From Venturia oleaginea (Eukaryota > Ascomycota > Dothideomycetes > Venturiales > Venturiaceae), in assembly GCA_013176395.1 (NCBI GenBank), contig JABMLP010000018.1, positions 62,001 through 126,000 on the forward strand: a DNA stretch of 64,000 bases, in the 5' to 3' direction. Of the stretch, positions 55,184 through 64,000 are shown one piece after another. The position numbers and the translations under genes are program-made. Each line of letters starts with the position of its first letter. Position 1 is the first letter of the stretch. The notes below the pieces were generated by a model, which ran no database searches, was not told where the DNA came from, and worked only from the letters and a program-made list of their open reading frames with translations.

Positions 55184-56470
55184 ATGGACAACCTCCAAGC
55201 TCCTCGCTTGAAGAAAGGCCATGGCAGGTCTCCCAGCGATGACCGCCGTCACGTAGCCATCCTGAGTCCATCTACAAAAGGTCCCCTGGAAGATGATGGA
55301 CCAGGGAAGAGGTTGACATCGCTATCACCAGCCAGAGAGCCGTCAGCCGCTGCCTTCGACCTGGCTCATCTCTGTCGTGCTGATATATTCCGGCCCATTC
55401 CAACCGACATCCTTCCACAGGCATTCATCGACTCACCTCACGCAGCCGTCGAAAATGTCCCTGCTGCTGATCTGCTTTCCACTGGCCGCTTCTTTGCTGC
55501 TGCAATTGCAAGCGCTCAACAACTGGCTGCCATGTCCGACTGTAGTGATACTGCAACCATCTTCGAGCTCTTCTACACTCGTTTAGCTTGCCTAACACTC
55601 ATCGACAAGTCCTGTCAAGACATGGCCGCCATGGAATCACTGGAATTGCGAGACTTGGCTGGTACCTTTTACCGCCACCCTGTCACGAATGAACATGTCG
55701 TCAATTGGGAACTTCGGGTGTTGGCCGTGCGACTGCAGTCTATTGGCTTCAAGGATTGGCGGAGAGGTATCATGGCATTCTATACCTTGGGCCAGGATGC
55801 TCGACAGGAGACCATTAAAGCCCGACGTGCAAACAACGGCCAAGACGAAAAATTATGGACTTCACGTCTCCTCGATATTGGCATTCGAGTTGCAAGCATG
55901 CTTGTCGAAATGGGCGACCTAGACGCTGCTGCCAGACATCTACGCACTATCGAGATTGAGGGGGGCCTTGATGAAGACGAGAAAAAACGGGTCACAATGA
56001 TGGCAGCTATTCTTTGGCTCCAGATGGGCGATTTGCGAGCTGCGAAGCGCTATATCACGCCTATGTCGGGAGAGACTGGCTCAAACGTGCCTGCAGACAT
56101 GTCCATGCAAGTCTTCACAGCCTTGGTCCAAATGGCCTCGGGTCAATTTGCTGCGGCAGTCACAGCATGGGAGCAGTTATCAGACATGTCTCCAGCCGAT
56201 GCCATGGTGTCCCAGAATCTCGCCATCTGTCTGCTTTACACGGGACGCGTGACGGAAGCCCACCAGGTACTTGAAGCAGCTGTTGTCGGAAGTGGATCTG
56301 TCCCTTCTCATTCGCTGCTCTTCAACGTGTGCACCATCTATGAGCTTTGCAGTGAGCGTGCTCGACTTATGAAGGCTCGTCTCACTCAGCGGGTCGCTGA
56401 TATGAAGCCTTCATCTCTTGGTTGGGAACGATCGGCCGCAGACTTCAAGCTAGAGGGAGTTCGCGCTTAA
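55184..56470 (+). CDS. TRAPPC12-like tetratricopeptide protein, 428 aa
   Basis: A single uninterrupted frame with ACCATGG at the start gives 428 residues. The N-terminal 60 residues are basic and disordered. The rest is all-helical with TPR-type repeats, e.g. MLVEMGDLDAAARHLRTIE, LWLQMGDLRAAKRYITPM, FTALVQMASGQFAAAVTAWEQL and LAICLLYTGRVTEAHQVLEAAV at successive positions from about residue 245. The block FELFYTRLACLTLIDK and the order of repeats resemble subunit 12 of the TRAPP tethering complex (formerly TTC15), which acts at ER-Golgi membranes. The assignment rests on pattern memory, not on a search. Other TPR adaptors are the alternative. Confidence 0.75.
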   Translation: MDNLQAPRLKKGHGRSPSDDRRHVAILSPSTKGPLEDDGPGKRLTSLSPAREPSAAAFDLAHLCRADIFRPIPTDILPQAFIDSPHAAVENVPAADLLSTGRFFAAAIASAQQLAAMSDCSDTATIFELFYTRLACLTLIDKSCQDMAAMESLELRDLAGTFYRHPVTNEHVVNWELRVLAVRLQSIGFKDWRRGIMAFYTLGQDARQETIKARRANNGQDEKLWTSRLLDIGIRVASMLVEMGDLDAAARHLRTIEIEGGLDEDEKKRVTMMAAILWLQMGDLRAAKRYITPMSGETGSNVPADMSMQVFTALVQMASGQFAAAVTAWEQLSDMSPADAMVSQNLAICLLYTGRVTEAHQVLEAAVVGSGSVPSHSLLFNVCTIYELCSERARLMKARLTQRVADMKPSSLGWERSAADFKLEGVRA

Positions 56471-58027
56471 ACCATCAGTTTCTGTAGAGCTTCAAACATC
56501 ACACTGCTCAGTTAGCCACAACGTGTCCATGTTCGCTTTCAGCTATGGCAGATGAAGCGTCTTGAACCCCTTTGGCCCATCGTCCCCCACCTTACTCTCT
56601 AGTCTCGTCGACTCTCATCGCATTCTATAATTGCGACGTCACCATCATGCATCTCATCGCTAGCGATGACTATGGCGTCACCGTGGTTCAACCCACCAAT
56701 GATAAGACACGCTGCTTAGTTAGGCAAGATCAACATCATAGCATCTTCTAATGGCAACAGTGCGTAAAATTCAGCCACCCCGCAATCTCTGACCCAACAT
56801 GTGGGATTCCAGCCCGTAGATCTACTCTCGTTGTATACATCCACGACGATATAAAAGAATGGTCCGAAGAGTACGATAATATGGCTTCCATCGATATATC
56901 AAAGAAACTTCCTCACTGTTGCACTAATTCCTCTCTGCAAGAATGTCTACATTGGTCCCACGGACTTTCTATGATGAAAATCGGATATATTCTAAACCTC
57001 GCTATAGTCTACTAGTATATAATGTATTGCTTCCTCCCATCTCTGGCCTTTATAAAGCTTTTACAATACTCTATCGAATCGATATACGTGTGACTATTTA
57101 AGCTAATACTCTCATTTCGAAACGTTAATGTTGCGGGGAACTCGTTTCTCAACACAGTTGATTATGTCAAGACCTTCTTGACACCTGTGTTCTCTTGTTC
57201 TGGTCCGCGGGTTTGGGGTAAGGGCAATATCAGTCTGGAAGTACTTACCTTAAGGTACTTCCCTTGCTCAGGTTTTTCTTTGAAGGCCACTAGATCCTAG
57301 CCGTCCGATGTATCTCCCAATTCAATTTTCGTCTAACCGATTTGATCCTCAGATCAATCCTGAACGCTTGTCGATTAGTATGAAGGTTGGGGGTGGGCTT
57401 GCTTCGTGTGCATATGACCTATGCTTGATTGTATCTAAGTAAAAGGTCGTTACTGTAGTAGGTTGAAGAAGCTCCTATGTGAGAAACATAACATGAGATA
57501 ACCACGAAGAGACAAAGGAAAGTCCGTCCAACGTCCTCCCTATATACCCTTCTGATTATGGGTGCCAAGGTGTATTCCCACACCTATTGGCCTTTTCCCA
57601 CACTTCCCACACCTGTAAGCCTTGCCAAGACCTGTGGGAGCTGTGGGAATATCACGTGACTCCAGCACGTACTATTCTCTTTTAGGACTGACTCCGTCGC
57701 ACCAGTCTCATCCTGTGTGCTCGTAGGATTCCCCTCCATTATCGGTCCTAGCAATAACTTCTTGTCATCCAACCATTCTTTGCGAGTCCTGCCTTCCTGC
57801 TCTTCAGCCTTGAGGTGATCTGTAACAGCGTGGTAGAGGGAGGAGGTGTATGAAGGAAGGCCTTAGAATCGTACCTGCCTCGGATGAGATTCGAGGCTTG
57901 GCAGTAATGTTTGTTTTCTCCGACGGCTTGAACCATTGTACTTAGAACATATGCACAACAATACAATCTTGACAGCGATCCATATACTTCCACTGACTCT
58001 ACATTCAATTGTACAGGAGGCTATGTA
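56471..58027. other. 1.6-kb AT-rich intergenic region
   Basis: No gene is supported. It ends at the TA target site of the nested transposons. A palindrome-like AAGTACTTACCTTAAGGTACTT (22 bases; the core ACCTTAAGGT is perfect) lies at about 57240-57261. Confidence 0.45.
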
Positions 58028-58116
58028 ACGTAATCCACCATCGAGCGGTACACACCACCGAGCGGTACACATTTTCGTATCCTCATCAATTAACATTTTC
58101 GTATCCTCATCAATTA

Positions 58117-59947
58117 ACGTATTCGATCACCCAACCCGTCAAATCACTCAACCGGTCAAAATTTCTTGGCACGACCATCTTATATTACGACTCTTCAATT
58201 TCATCGCTATTAACAATAGATTCTAAGTCCGTCGTGCTGCTATCTGATTCAGAAGATATCTCGATATCTTTTTTATAAGTTCGCGCATTATGCCCAGTTG
58301 CGCCGCAGTTCCCACAGCGCCGTTGAGTTGGTCGGGCTGTTTCTTGATCACCACTACCACGAGCCTTCTTCGATCCCTGAGGCGCTACAGACGCCTCTGC
58401 AGCTACCTGCGCTGCTGCAGTCCCATACTCTATAGTACCACCTTGCTGGATCCACTTCCTTTTGCGCCATTTTCGCTTCGTTGTTACTGCTAATTGCTCT
58501 TCAAGCTCGCGGTTGCGCGCAACAAGTAGAGCGTTTTGGTGCAGCATCAATTCAGCGCCCTTGACAAGCTGGGAAAAGCCTGCCTGGGCAGTAACTGGTG
58601 ACAGAGTAAAAGACTCGCTTACGAGCTTGGATTGGGATCCAAATTCATGAGTATTGCTTGGAGTCTTTGACTGCCACGGCGTTTCTGGGAGACGGGGTTC
58701 TGGCGGGGTACGTAGCCGTACTTCAAGGCGATCCAACACCACCTGCGCGTCGATAGGGACCAGCCCTACTACCTCAAAGGCCTTTTGACAGTTCTCTTGT
58801 GTAAATACGTCGAAAAACGCGTCTTTGAAGGCAGGGAGAAAGCCTTCCTTGTTGATATGGTAAACGCGTCGGCGTGCCAAGTCCCGGACGCGTTGGGAGT
58901 ACTTGCGCTTCAACGGCGAGAAGCAGACCACATCAAGGGGCTGGAGTATATGTGACGAGTGCAATGGCAAGCAGAGGGTTAGAATCTCATTTTCGAGGCA
59001 GTAGTCCTTGAAATCCTGGCTGAGATGGCTCTCATGGCCGTCCAAAATAAGCAGCCTATACACCCCCACCTGCCGCGCCTTTGTATGCGCGTCAAAGTGC
59101 TTCAACCACTCAAGACCCAGCGCGTTGTTTGTCCAGCCGTTCTCAGAGACTGAAAGCTTCCAATTGCGCGGTAGATCTGCCTCCTCATACCACGTAGAGA
59201 TGTGAACTCGTCCTTTGTAGATAATGAATGGCGGGGTCGCATACCCAGCTGCGCAAATGCTCTGAATAACCGTAACCCATTCGCGATCGCCCGGCTGAAT
59301 GAGTTCAGGCCTTGTACGTCTCTGGAGGCTGTAACAACCTTCATTGACCCAATAATACCCATCTGGAAGCCAATCTCGTCAAAGTTGTGCGTATCCTCGT
59401 CGTGGATGCAGTACTTTGCCTTGGTGTCTGCAACGAGCTTGAACCACGTGCCAATAATCTCTGGATCTTCCTGTAGTATCCTCTGCCTATCCTTGGCTCG
59501 ATTGAAGGCTGTCTTGAGCTCATCTGAGCGCTTTACGAACCTCTCAGCCCACTTTTTGCCTACTGGCTCTCCACCGCGTATACCCAACAGTTTATCCGCC
59601 ATATCTGCCACCTCACATAGCCGGGGCGCAAATCCTCGCGAATCGAGGTCGAGGGTATATCGGACAAGCGTTTGCTCTTCGGTAAGGGTAAGTTTCTGAC
59701 CGTTTGGTGGTCTTTCGAGGATAAATGGGACTCCTCTGACGCGATCGGAGAGGGTTTGTTGTTTAACGTTGAAGGCGCTCGCAGCAGCCCGTTGGCTTCA
59801 GAGTTGGCCGGTATTCAAAGCTTGGATTGCAAGCTGAATTCTCCCTTCGTGTTGGAGTAGTAACTCATTACGTTGTTGAGACATAATAGAATAAAAAGAG
59901 TAGTTGGGGTCTTGGCAAATTTTGACCGGTTGGGTGATCGAATACGT
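58117..59947. mobile_element. Inner Fot1/pogo-like DNA transposon, 1831 bp
   Basis: Ends ACGTATTCGAT...ATCGAATACGT are flanked by TA (58115-58116 and 59948-59949). The left end carries two 17-bp units (CACCCAACCCGTCAAAT and CACTCAACCGGTCAAAA), the right end one (CACCCAACCGGTCAAAA inverted). The element sits inside the outer transposon, just internal to its left inverted repeat. It must have inserted after the outer element was in place. It encodes a different, degenerate transposase on the minus strand. Confidence 0.93.
58185..59884 (-). pseudogene. Transposase of the inner pogo-like element, disrupted
   Basis: The frame starts at ATG 59884 (MSQQRNELLLQHEG), hits an in-frame TGA at 59798-59800, resumes in the same frame to the catalytic core, then shifts frame near 59318 and continues to the stop at 58185. 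DDE-type residues are still visible: FDEIGF (normally DETGF, Thr changed to Ile), LLILDGHESH (normally DGHGSH), and LQPLDVVCFSPLK (normally LDVGCF). A C-terminal zinc knuckle CGNCGATGHNARTY has Tyr in place of the last Cys. Several of these are C:G to T:A changes. The tail is acidic/Ser-rich. The protein is almost certainly inactive. Confidence 0.88.
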
Positions 59948-59989
59948 TACTCTATTATGCACCAATAAATCTCTCATTTTTAAGTATTC

Positions 59990-61654
59990 CTATCTATATT
60001 TCTGACAGTTGATTGCAAAATAGGCACCACTGCGACAAATAAAACAAGTAATTACAATGTTCTCCTCTTCATTTGGTGGTTCTTCCTCAATATAAGGCTC
60101 TTGATCAACCTGGTTACTGCTGATAACCGAAGCTTCTTTAGAAAGTTGAAGTAAGCTTGAGCCCTCTTCAACAGTTAAAGCGCTTGATTGACTAATATAT
60201 CTCCTTTTAAGTTGCCTCTTTCGCTTCTGCCTCTCATTTGCAGCCCTTAATTTCTCATTTTCCGCAGCTAGTAAAGCGGCGCCTTGCATCGCGATCTGGC
60301 AGCCCTTGACAAGCTGATTAAGGGCCTGATCTGTTGGTCTTGGTGGACATTTTGAACGTTTCTTAAGATAGCATTTGATTATAGCTACCTGCAGCTCTAA
60401 CTGGGTTAGATTCTGAGGTGTTTCTGGTTGCCATTGCTCTTGGTTTGCGGCCAAGGGCGCTGTAGGGGTAGATGGCCTAATCTGGATGGTTGAAAGTACC
60501 TGATCTGGATCAAAAGGTACGAGACCGGCAGCAGTGAAGCTGCGTTGAATATTGCTTAGTGTGAGGGCACTAATTCGAGCAATTTTAAAGGCGTGAAGGA
60601 ACTCAATTTTGTCGATATGATTTATGCCAAGCCTCATATATTCCGAGGCTTGGTGGCCGTAGGTACGCTTGAGGACCGAAAAACAACCAATATCGAGAGG
60701 TTGAAGAAGATGTGATGAATGCGGTGGCATACAAAGAGTAATAATCATCCGGTCTGCACAAAATTGATCAAATTCTGGCGTTGCGTGGCTGCCGTGGCCA
60801 TCCAGAATTAGTAGTCGATAACTACCAACCTTTCTTGCAGCTGTATTTGGCTCGAAAACCTCTTTTAACCAATGTAATCCAAGCTTGTCATTAGTCCATC
60901 CATTTGTACTCAAAGCGATTGTCCAATCAGGCGGTAGATTATTGTTTTCGTACCAAGATGATATATGTACCTTGCCTTTGAAGATCACCATCGGCGGGAG
61001 GCTCCAACCCAGCGCATTGATCGATTCGATTGCCGTAACCCATTCGCGATCGCCAGGCTGTAATTGAGGGGGTCTGCCACGCCTATTTGAGGCAGTAACT
61101 ACGCGTGAGGTACTTGCAAGGCCCATTGCAAAGCCAGTTTCGTCGAAGTTGTAGATATCGTTATTGAGGATGCCGTATTTAGCGATTGTGTTTTGTACAA
61201 GCCGAAACCAGGCCCCAATAAGGGCTGGATCTTCGCATCTTGCCCTTTGATTATCGTAGCTGCGTGAACATCGCGATTTGAGGCTAGGGCGGCGGTTGAT
61301 GTATCGCTGAGGCCAATTGACACCGATTTTGCAATCTGAGCCTACACGCTGCTCGAGTACGATTTTTGCCGCATCGCGTACCCCAGCAACGGTCAATGGA
61401 TAACCTCTTTCATCCATAGATAGTATCCAATGCTCAACGACCTCCTCTTCCATATCCGTAAGCTTTTGGCAATTTGGGCGCGAATCGACGCGTGAAGCGC
61501 GTCCGCGAAGGCGGGAGGCAAGGAAGTAAATGGGACAGAATAGGCATCAGCGACCTTTCGAATACTTGGAAAATGGCCTTTCAAATAAGCGTCATGAGCA
61601 AGGAGTAGTTGAACCCTCTTTCTGGGCCTTTGTATTGACTAGTTGTGGTGGCAT
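59990..61654 (-). pseudogene. Transposase of the outer Fot1/pogo-like element, N-terminus frameshifted
   Basis: From 61453 a 487-codon frame holds the centromere-protein-B-like/DDE core: DNA-binding part (RDAAKIVLEQRVG, then a broken helix-turn-helix), YNFDETGFAMG, LLILDGHGSHATPEFDQFC and LCMPPHSSHLLQPLDIGCFSVLKRTYG, which contain the three catalytic Asp residues. The first 65 codons, from ATG 61654, can only be read through by changing frame near 61638, 61612 and 61532. The pieces read SQYKGPER, RVQLLLAHDAYLKGHFPSIRKVADAY and SRLRGRASRVDSRPNCQKL. The C-terminal zinc knuckle CFICRSGAYFAINC has Tyr where His is expected. Likely inactive, though the catalytic core is intact. Confidence 0.88.
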
Positions 61655-61726
61655 TGTGGGTTAATCGATGAGGATACGAAAATGTGTACCGCTCGGTGGT
61701 GTGTACCGCTCGATGGTGGATGACGT

Positions 61727-62321
61727 TATCCATAACTTTAAATCGCGTGATAGAGTCGTATGGTGGAAAGATAAGATTATCCACGGTCAGAATCTAAGGC
61801 CTAGTACATATTACACATCATCTCCATTACTATTTCAGTACCAGCAAGCAACGGGAGTGAGGGAAGGTCGGTCGGCAGGAATGCCATATTACCTAGTTCG
61901 ACAAGGTTCGGAATTGCGGAGGAGACTATTTGCTTGGATTATTCTTGGAAAAGTCTTGGTATATACAGGTTTTGAACTTGCGAGTAAAGGGTAGTCAGAT
62001 GATAGGATCTATTGGGTTTTGGGATTTCAAAATTCTCTCCAGTAGTTACAATGGTGTACATGCCAGTCTTTCTCTGCTATTTTCTTCAAAAAAAGCTCTC
62101 GGGAGCGTCTCAAGGACACTCTACCGATCGAGTGTGTAATTGGGCGTGTACCTCACTTTCATTTGGTCCATCTACGCCTGACGCCATGACGGTACCTTGA
62201 CAAAGGCGATAGGTGTCCCCGAATAATAGCTCAAAGACCAGCTGGCATCGAACCCCAACAACGCCGCCCGATGAAATTTCGCACCAGTCGCTCACAAATA
62301 TAAAAAAGGACTTGCTCCATC
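61727..62321. other. Intergenic region after the transposons
   Basis: About 600 bases without a supported gene. It begins with the TA target duplication of the outer element and ends in the 3' flank of the gene at 62322. Confidence 0.45.
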
Positions 62322-63016
62322 TCAGCGAAACAACTTGGTGAGATCCTGGCTTCTTCTCTTCGCCCTCTTCCACGCACTAGACCCCTTCTCAGCCACGGCT
62401 TTTGGGCTCTGGCTTTGAGAACTACTGGTACTGTTTGAGCCACGCCGGTCATGTGCGCCGGGGTGTTCAGCGATGCCCTCAGCCATAGTGTTCCAACTTC
62501 CAAAACTTCCCACCCGCTGGAAGCCCTCCTCGTCTGGCGCGTGTCGACGACGTTTTCGGGCACGGTGACAAAGTAGTTGTCGACTCTCTGGTTCATAGCT
62601 CTGTTCCTCTCTGAAGCCGAGTAGACAGGACTTCCCAACGAAGCCAACGCACCCAACGCGCTTAGTCCATTTTGCGGGCTTGTGTAGTCAGAGGCGCTGT
62701 CGATTCTGGTTAAGCCTCGTTTCTTTGAATCTTTCCTTGCGATGGACACTGGGGTCGCAAGACTAGAACGGCGCGATGGAGGGTCGTTGAATGAGCTGCT
62801 CCTGGAGTGGGGTTGGCTTCCTAGGAGGAGGAATTCGCCAGCGTCGAGAGGCCAGCCGGCGCAGAAGGGGCAGAAATCGCATTTGATTTCCCAGCCCTCA
62901 AGGGCCATTTTATACGGACAGGTGGTGAGGTTGTAGCCTGGGGTGCATGACTGAATCATGTGGTACCATCGATGACGGCAGTCTTCGAGGCTGACATTCA
63001 GTTCGGATTTGCACAT
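62322..63016 (-). CDS. Hypothetical cysteine-containing protein; reading frame changes near its middle
   Basis: From ATG 63016 the frame reads MCKSELNVS and a compact Cys/His-rich N-terminus (CRHRWYHMIQSC, TTCPYKMALEGWEIKCDFCPFC), followed by a Ser/Arg-rich region. Around 62570-62510 the protein-like signal moves to another frame, DEEGFQRVGSFGSWNTMAEG, which runs through a Ser/Gln/Lys-rich tail to a stop at 62322. Staying in the first frame instead continues to 62231 with poor composition. A poor GTCACC...CCAG intron (about 54 nt) or a one-base frameshift could explain the switch. The N-terminal cysteines suggest a zinc-binding module. No family is recognised, and there is no signal peptide. 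Confidence 0.55.
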
Positions 63017-64000
63017 GGCTGCAGTGCGTGATGGGTAATGGGTGATAAATGATGGATGGTGGGTGAGAGCTGGTGGTGTTGAGGCTCTGATATAAGGCTG
63101 AGCGGGAGGATCTTTGAAGACGGTGTTGAGCAAGCGTGGCTTGTGGCGAGGCCCGAAATGGTTTGACGATGTCGCGATTGTGAATGTTTTAGTCGTGTGG
63201 GTAGGTCGTGGAATGGTGATGGAGAAGGTTATGACGAGGTAATGGAATTCCAGGCAGAGAAGGCCGCGTACGCAGAGGATATACTGTGCAATACTCGACA
63301 GGTAATGGGGGCAATCAGTATCGATAGGTAATGGGGCAATCAGTACTCGACAGGTCATGGAAACATCCCAATGATGGTGATCAAATAGCAAACACGAAAC
63401 AAGGGCGTCGAGCCTTTAAAGGCGCCCTTCAACTTAGACCAAGATGGGCACTGCGATACCAAGCTGCAGATCATATCGCACATTACTGTGGTATTGTCCA
63501 AAGTCTTGGACTTTCTTGTCACTTGTCCCAGGATCGCCAGGGGTAGGATTAGCATTCTGTCCGCCCCATGGAGGTCATCAACAGGCGACGGAATTCCAGG
63601 CCCCAAGCAGAGTTGACTGTGTAGATGGGAGCGGACAAGCGTCCAGCCCCACGGCGGTCCAAGACTTCGAGAGAGGAAAGGTGGACGCCTTTGCTCTTGG
63701 ACAATTCATGAAGCTCAGGTTAACGCCCGGGCCGTACTGTTAAGCTGCTTGGCATGCTTGTCCCGCGCCATCGGAATTCCCTCGATAGTCTCGGTTTCAT
63801 AACGAGTCCATCACGAGCTCTTGGCTCAGGTGGATAAGCAAGAGCACGATGAAGAAAGGTGGGCGCGGTTGGCGTAGGTGGGAAGAGAAGTCGACGTGCA
63901 CCACAGCGGCAGAAGGAACATCCTTTCTGGCGCTGCAGGATGCATGCCTAATAGTTGCATATGGCCTTTCAGCTTTCAGATGTTAGAGGCCATTTGCTGT
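63017..64000. other. Right-hand end of the window, promoter and non-coding sequence
   Basis: It holds the promoter of the gene at 63016 and the tandem repeat at 63293-63360. Open frames beyond have no recognised motif. A gene continuing past 64000 cannot be excluded. Confidence 0.4.
63293..63360. repeat. Imperfect tandem repeat, about 2.5 units of 27 bp
   Basis: Units begin with CTCGACAGGTAATGG or TCGATAGGTAATGG and end in GGCAATCAGT. The third unit is partial (CTCGACAGGTCATGG). Confidence 0.75.

Larger units (their letters stand above)
58028..61726. mobile_element. Outer Fot1/pogo-like DNA transposon, interrupted by a second one
   Basis: Terminal inverted repeats of 66 bp at 58028-58093 and 61661-61726 differ at only two positions (ACGTAATCC/ACGTCATCC and one further change near the inner edge). 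TA flanks both sides (58026-58027, 61727-61728). Each end carries two tandem 17-bp units, CACCATCGAGCGGTACA and CACCACCGAGCGGTACA. Removing the inserted element (58117-59947 plus one TA) leaves about 1.87 kb, the size of an autonomous Fot1/pogo transposon. Its transposase runs on the minus strand from about 61654 to 59990. Confidence 0.93.

Overview
The window is nuclear DNA of a filamentous ascomycete (Pezizomycotina). Nearly every recognisable gene is split by short GT-AG introns of about 45 to 100 bases, genes are monocistronic on both strands, and the families are typically fungal: an NmrA-like protein, a zinc-cluster-less fungal transcription factor, a berberine-bridge-like oxidase, mitochondrial acetolactate synthase, and Fot1/pogo transposons. 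The class could be Leotiomycetes, but that is a low-confidence impression and nothing in the window proves it.

Layout. 0.8-4.9 kb: one very long disordered protein, then about 3.8 kb without genes. 8.7-12.8 kb: an enlarged Rab GTPase with a 12-bp minisatellite against its start codon, a MITE, a short F-box-like gene, and a flavin amine oxidase. 14.2-19.0 kb: a secreted-protein island holding a six-cysteine CS-alpha-beta-type peptide, an interrupted secreted gene, an eight-cysteine secreted protein and a SURNod19-like secreted protein. 21.4-29.1 kb: an MFS transporter, an atypical SDR, an NmrA-like protein and a transcription factor convergent with it. 30.2-31.6 kb: a secreted PAN/apple-like protein with a homopolymer frameshift.

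32.5-42.4 kb: core genes (phosphoglucomutase, Kes1/Osh4-type oxysterol-binding protein) followed by a secreted FAD oxidase, a small membrane protein and a classical SDR. 43-45 kb: two MITEs. 45.7-56.5 kb: Nse1 of the SMC5/6 complex, another small secreted cysteine protein, a NYN-like plus CCCH protein, acetolactate synthase (ILV2) and a TRAPPC12-like TPR protein. 58.0-61.7 kb: one pogo/Fot1-like transposon nested inside another. 62.3-63.0 kb: a cysteine-containing hypothetical protein.

How it fits together. There is no single biosynthetic cluster. Housekeeping genes (PGM, OSBP, NSE1, ILV2, TRAPPC12, Rab) alternate with accessory stretches rich in small secreted proteins and degenerate DNA transposons. 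The most distinctive signals are the CS-alpha-beta-type peptide, the nested transposons, the 17-bp iterons shared by the ends of three transposons, and two unusual splicing situations (a 21-nt micro-exon and a probable GC-AG intron). Exon boundaries were worked out by hand from splice signals and reading frame. No homology search was run.
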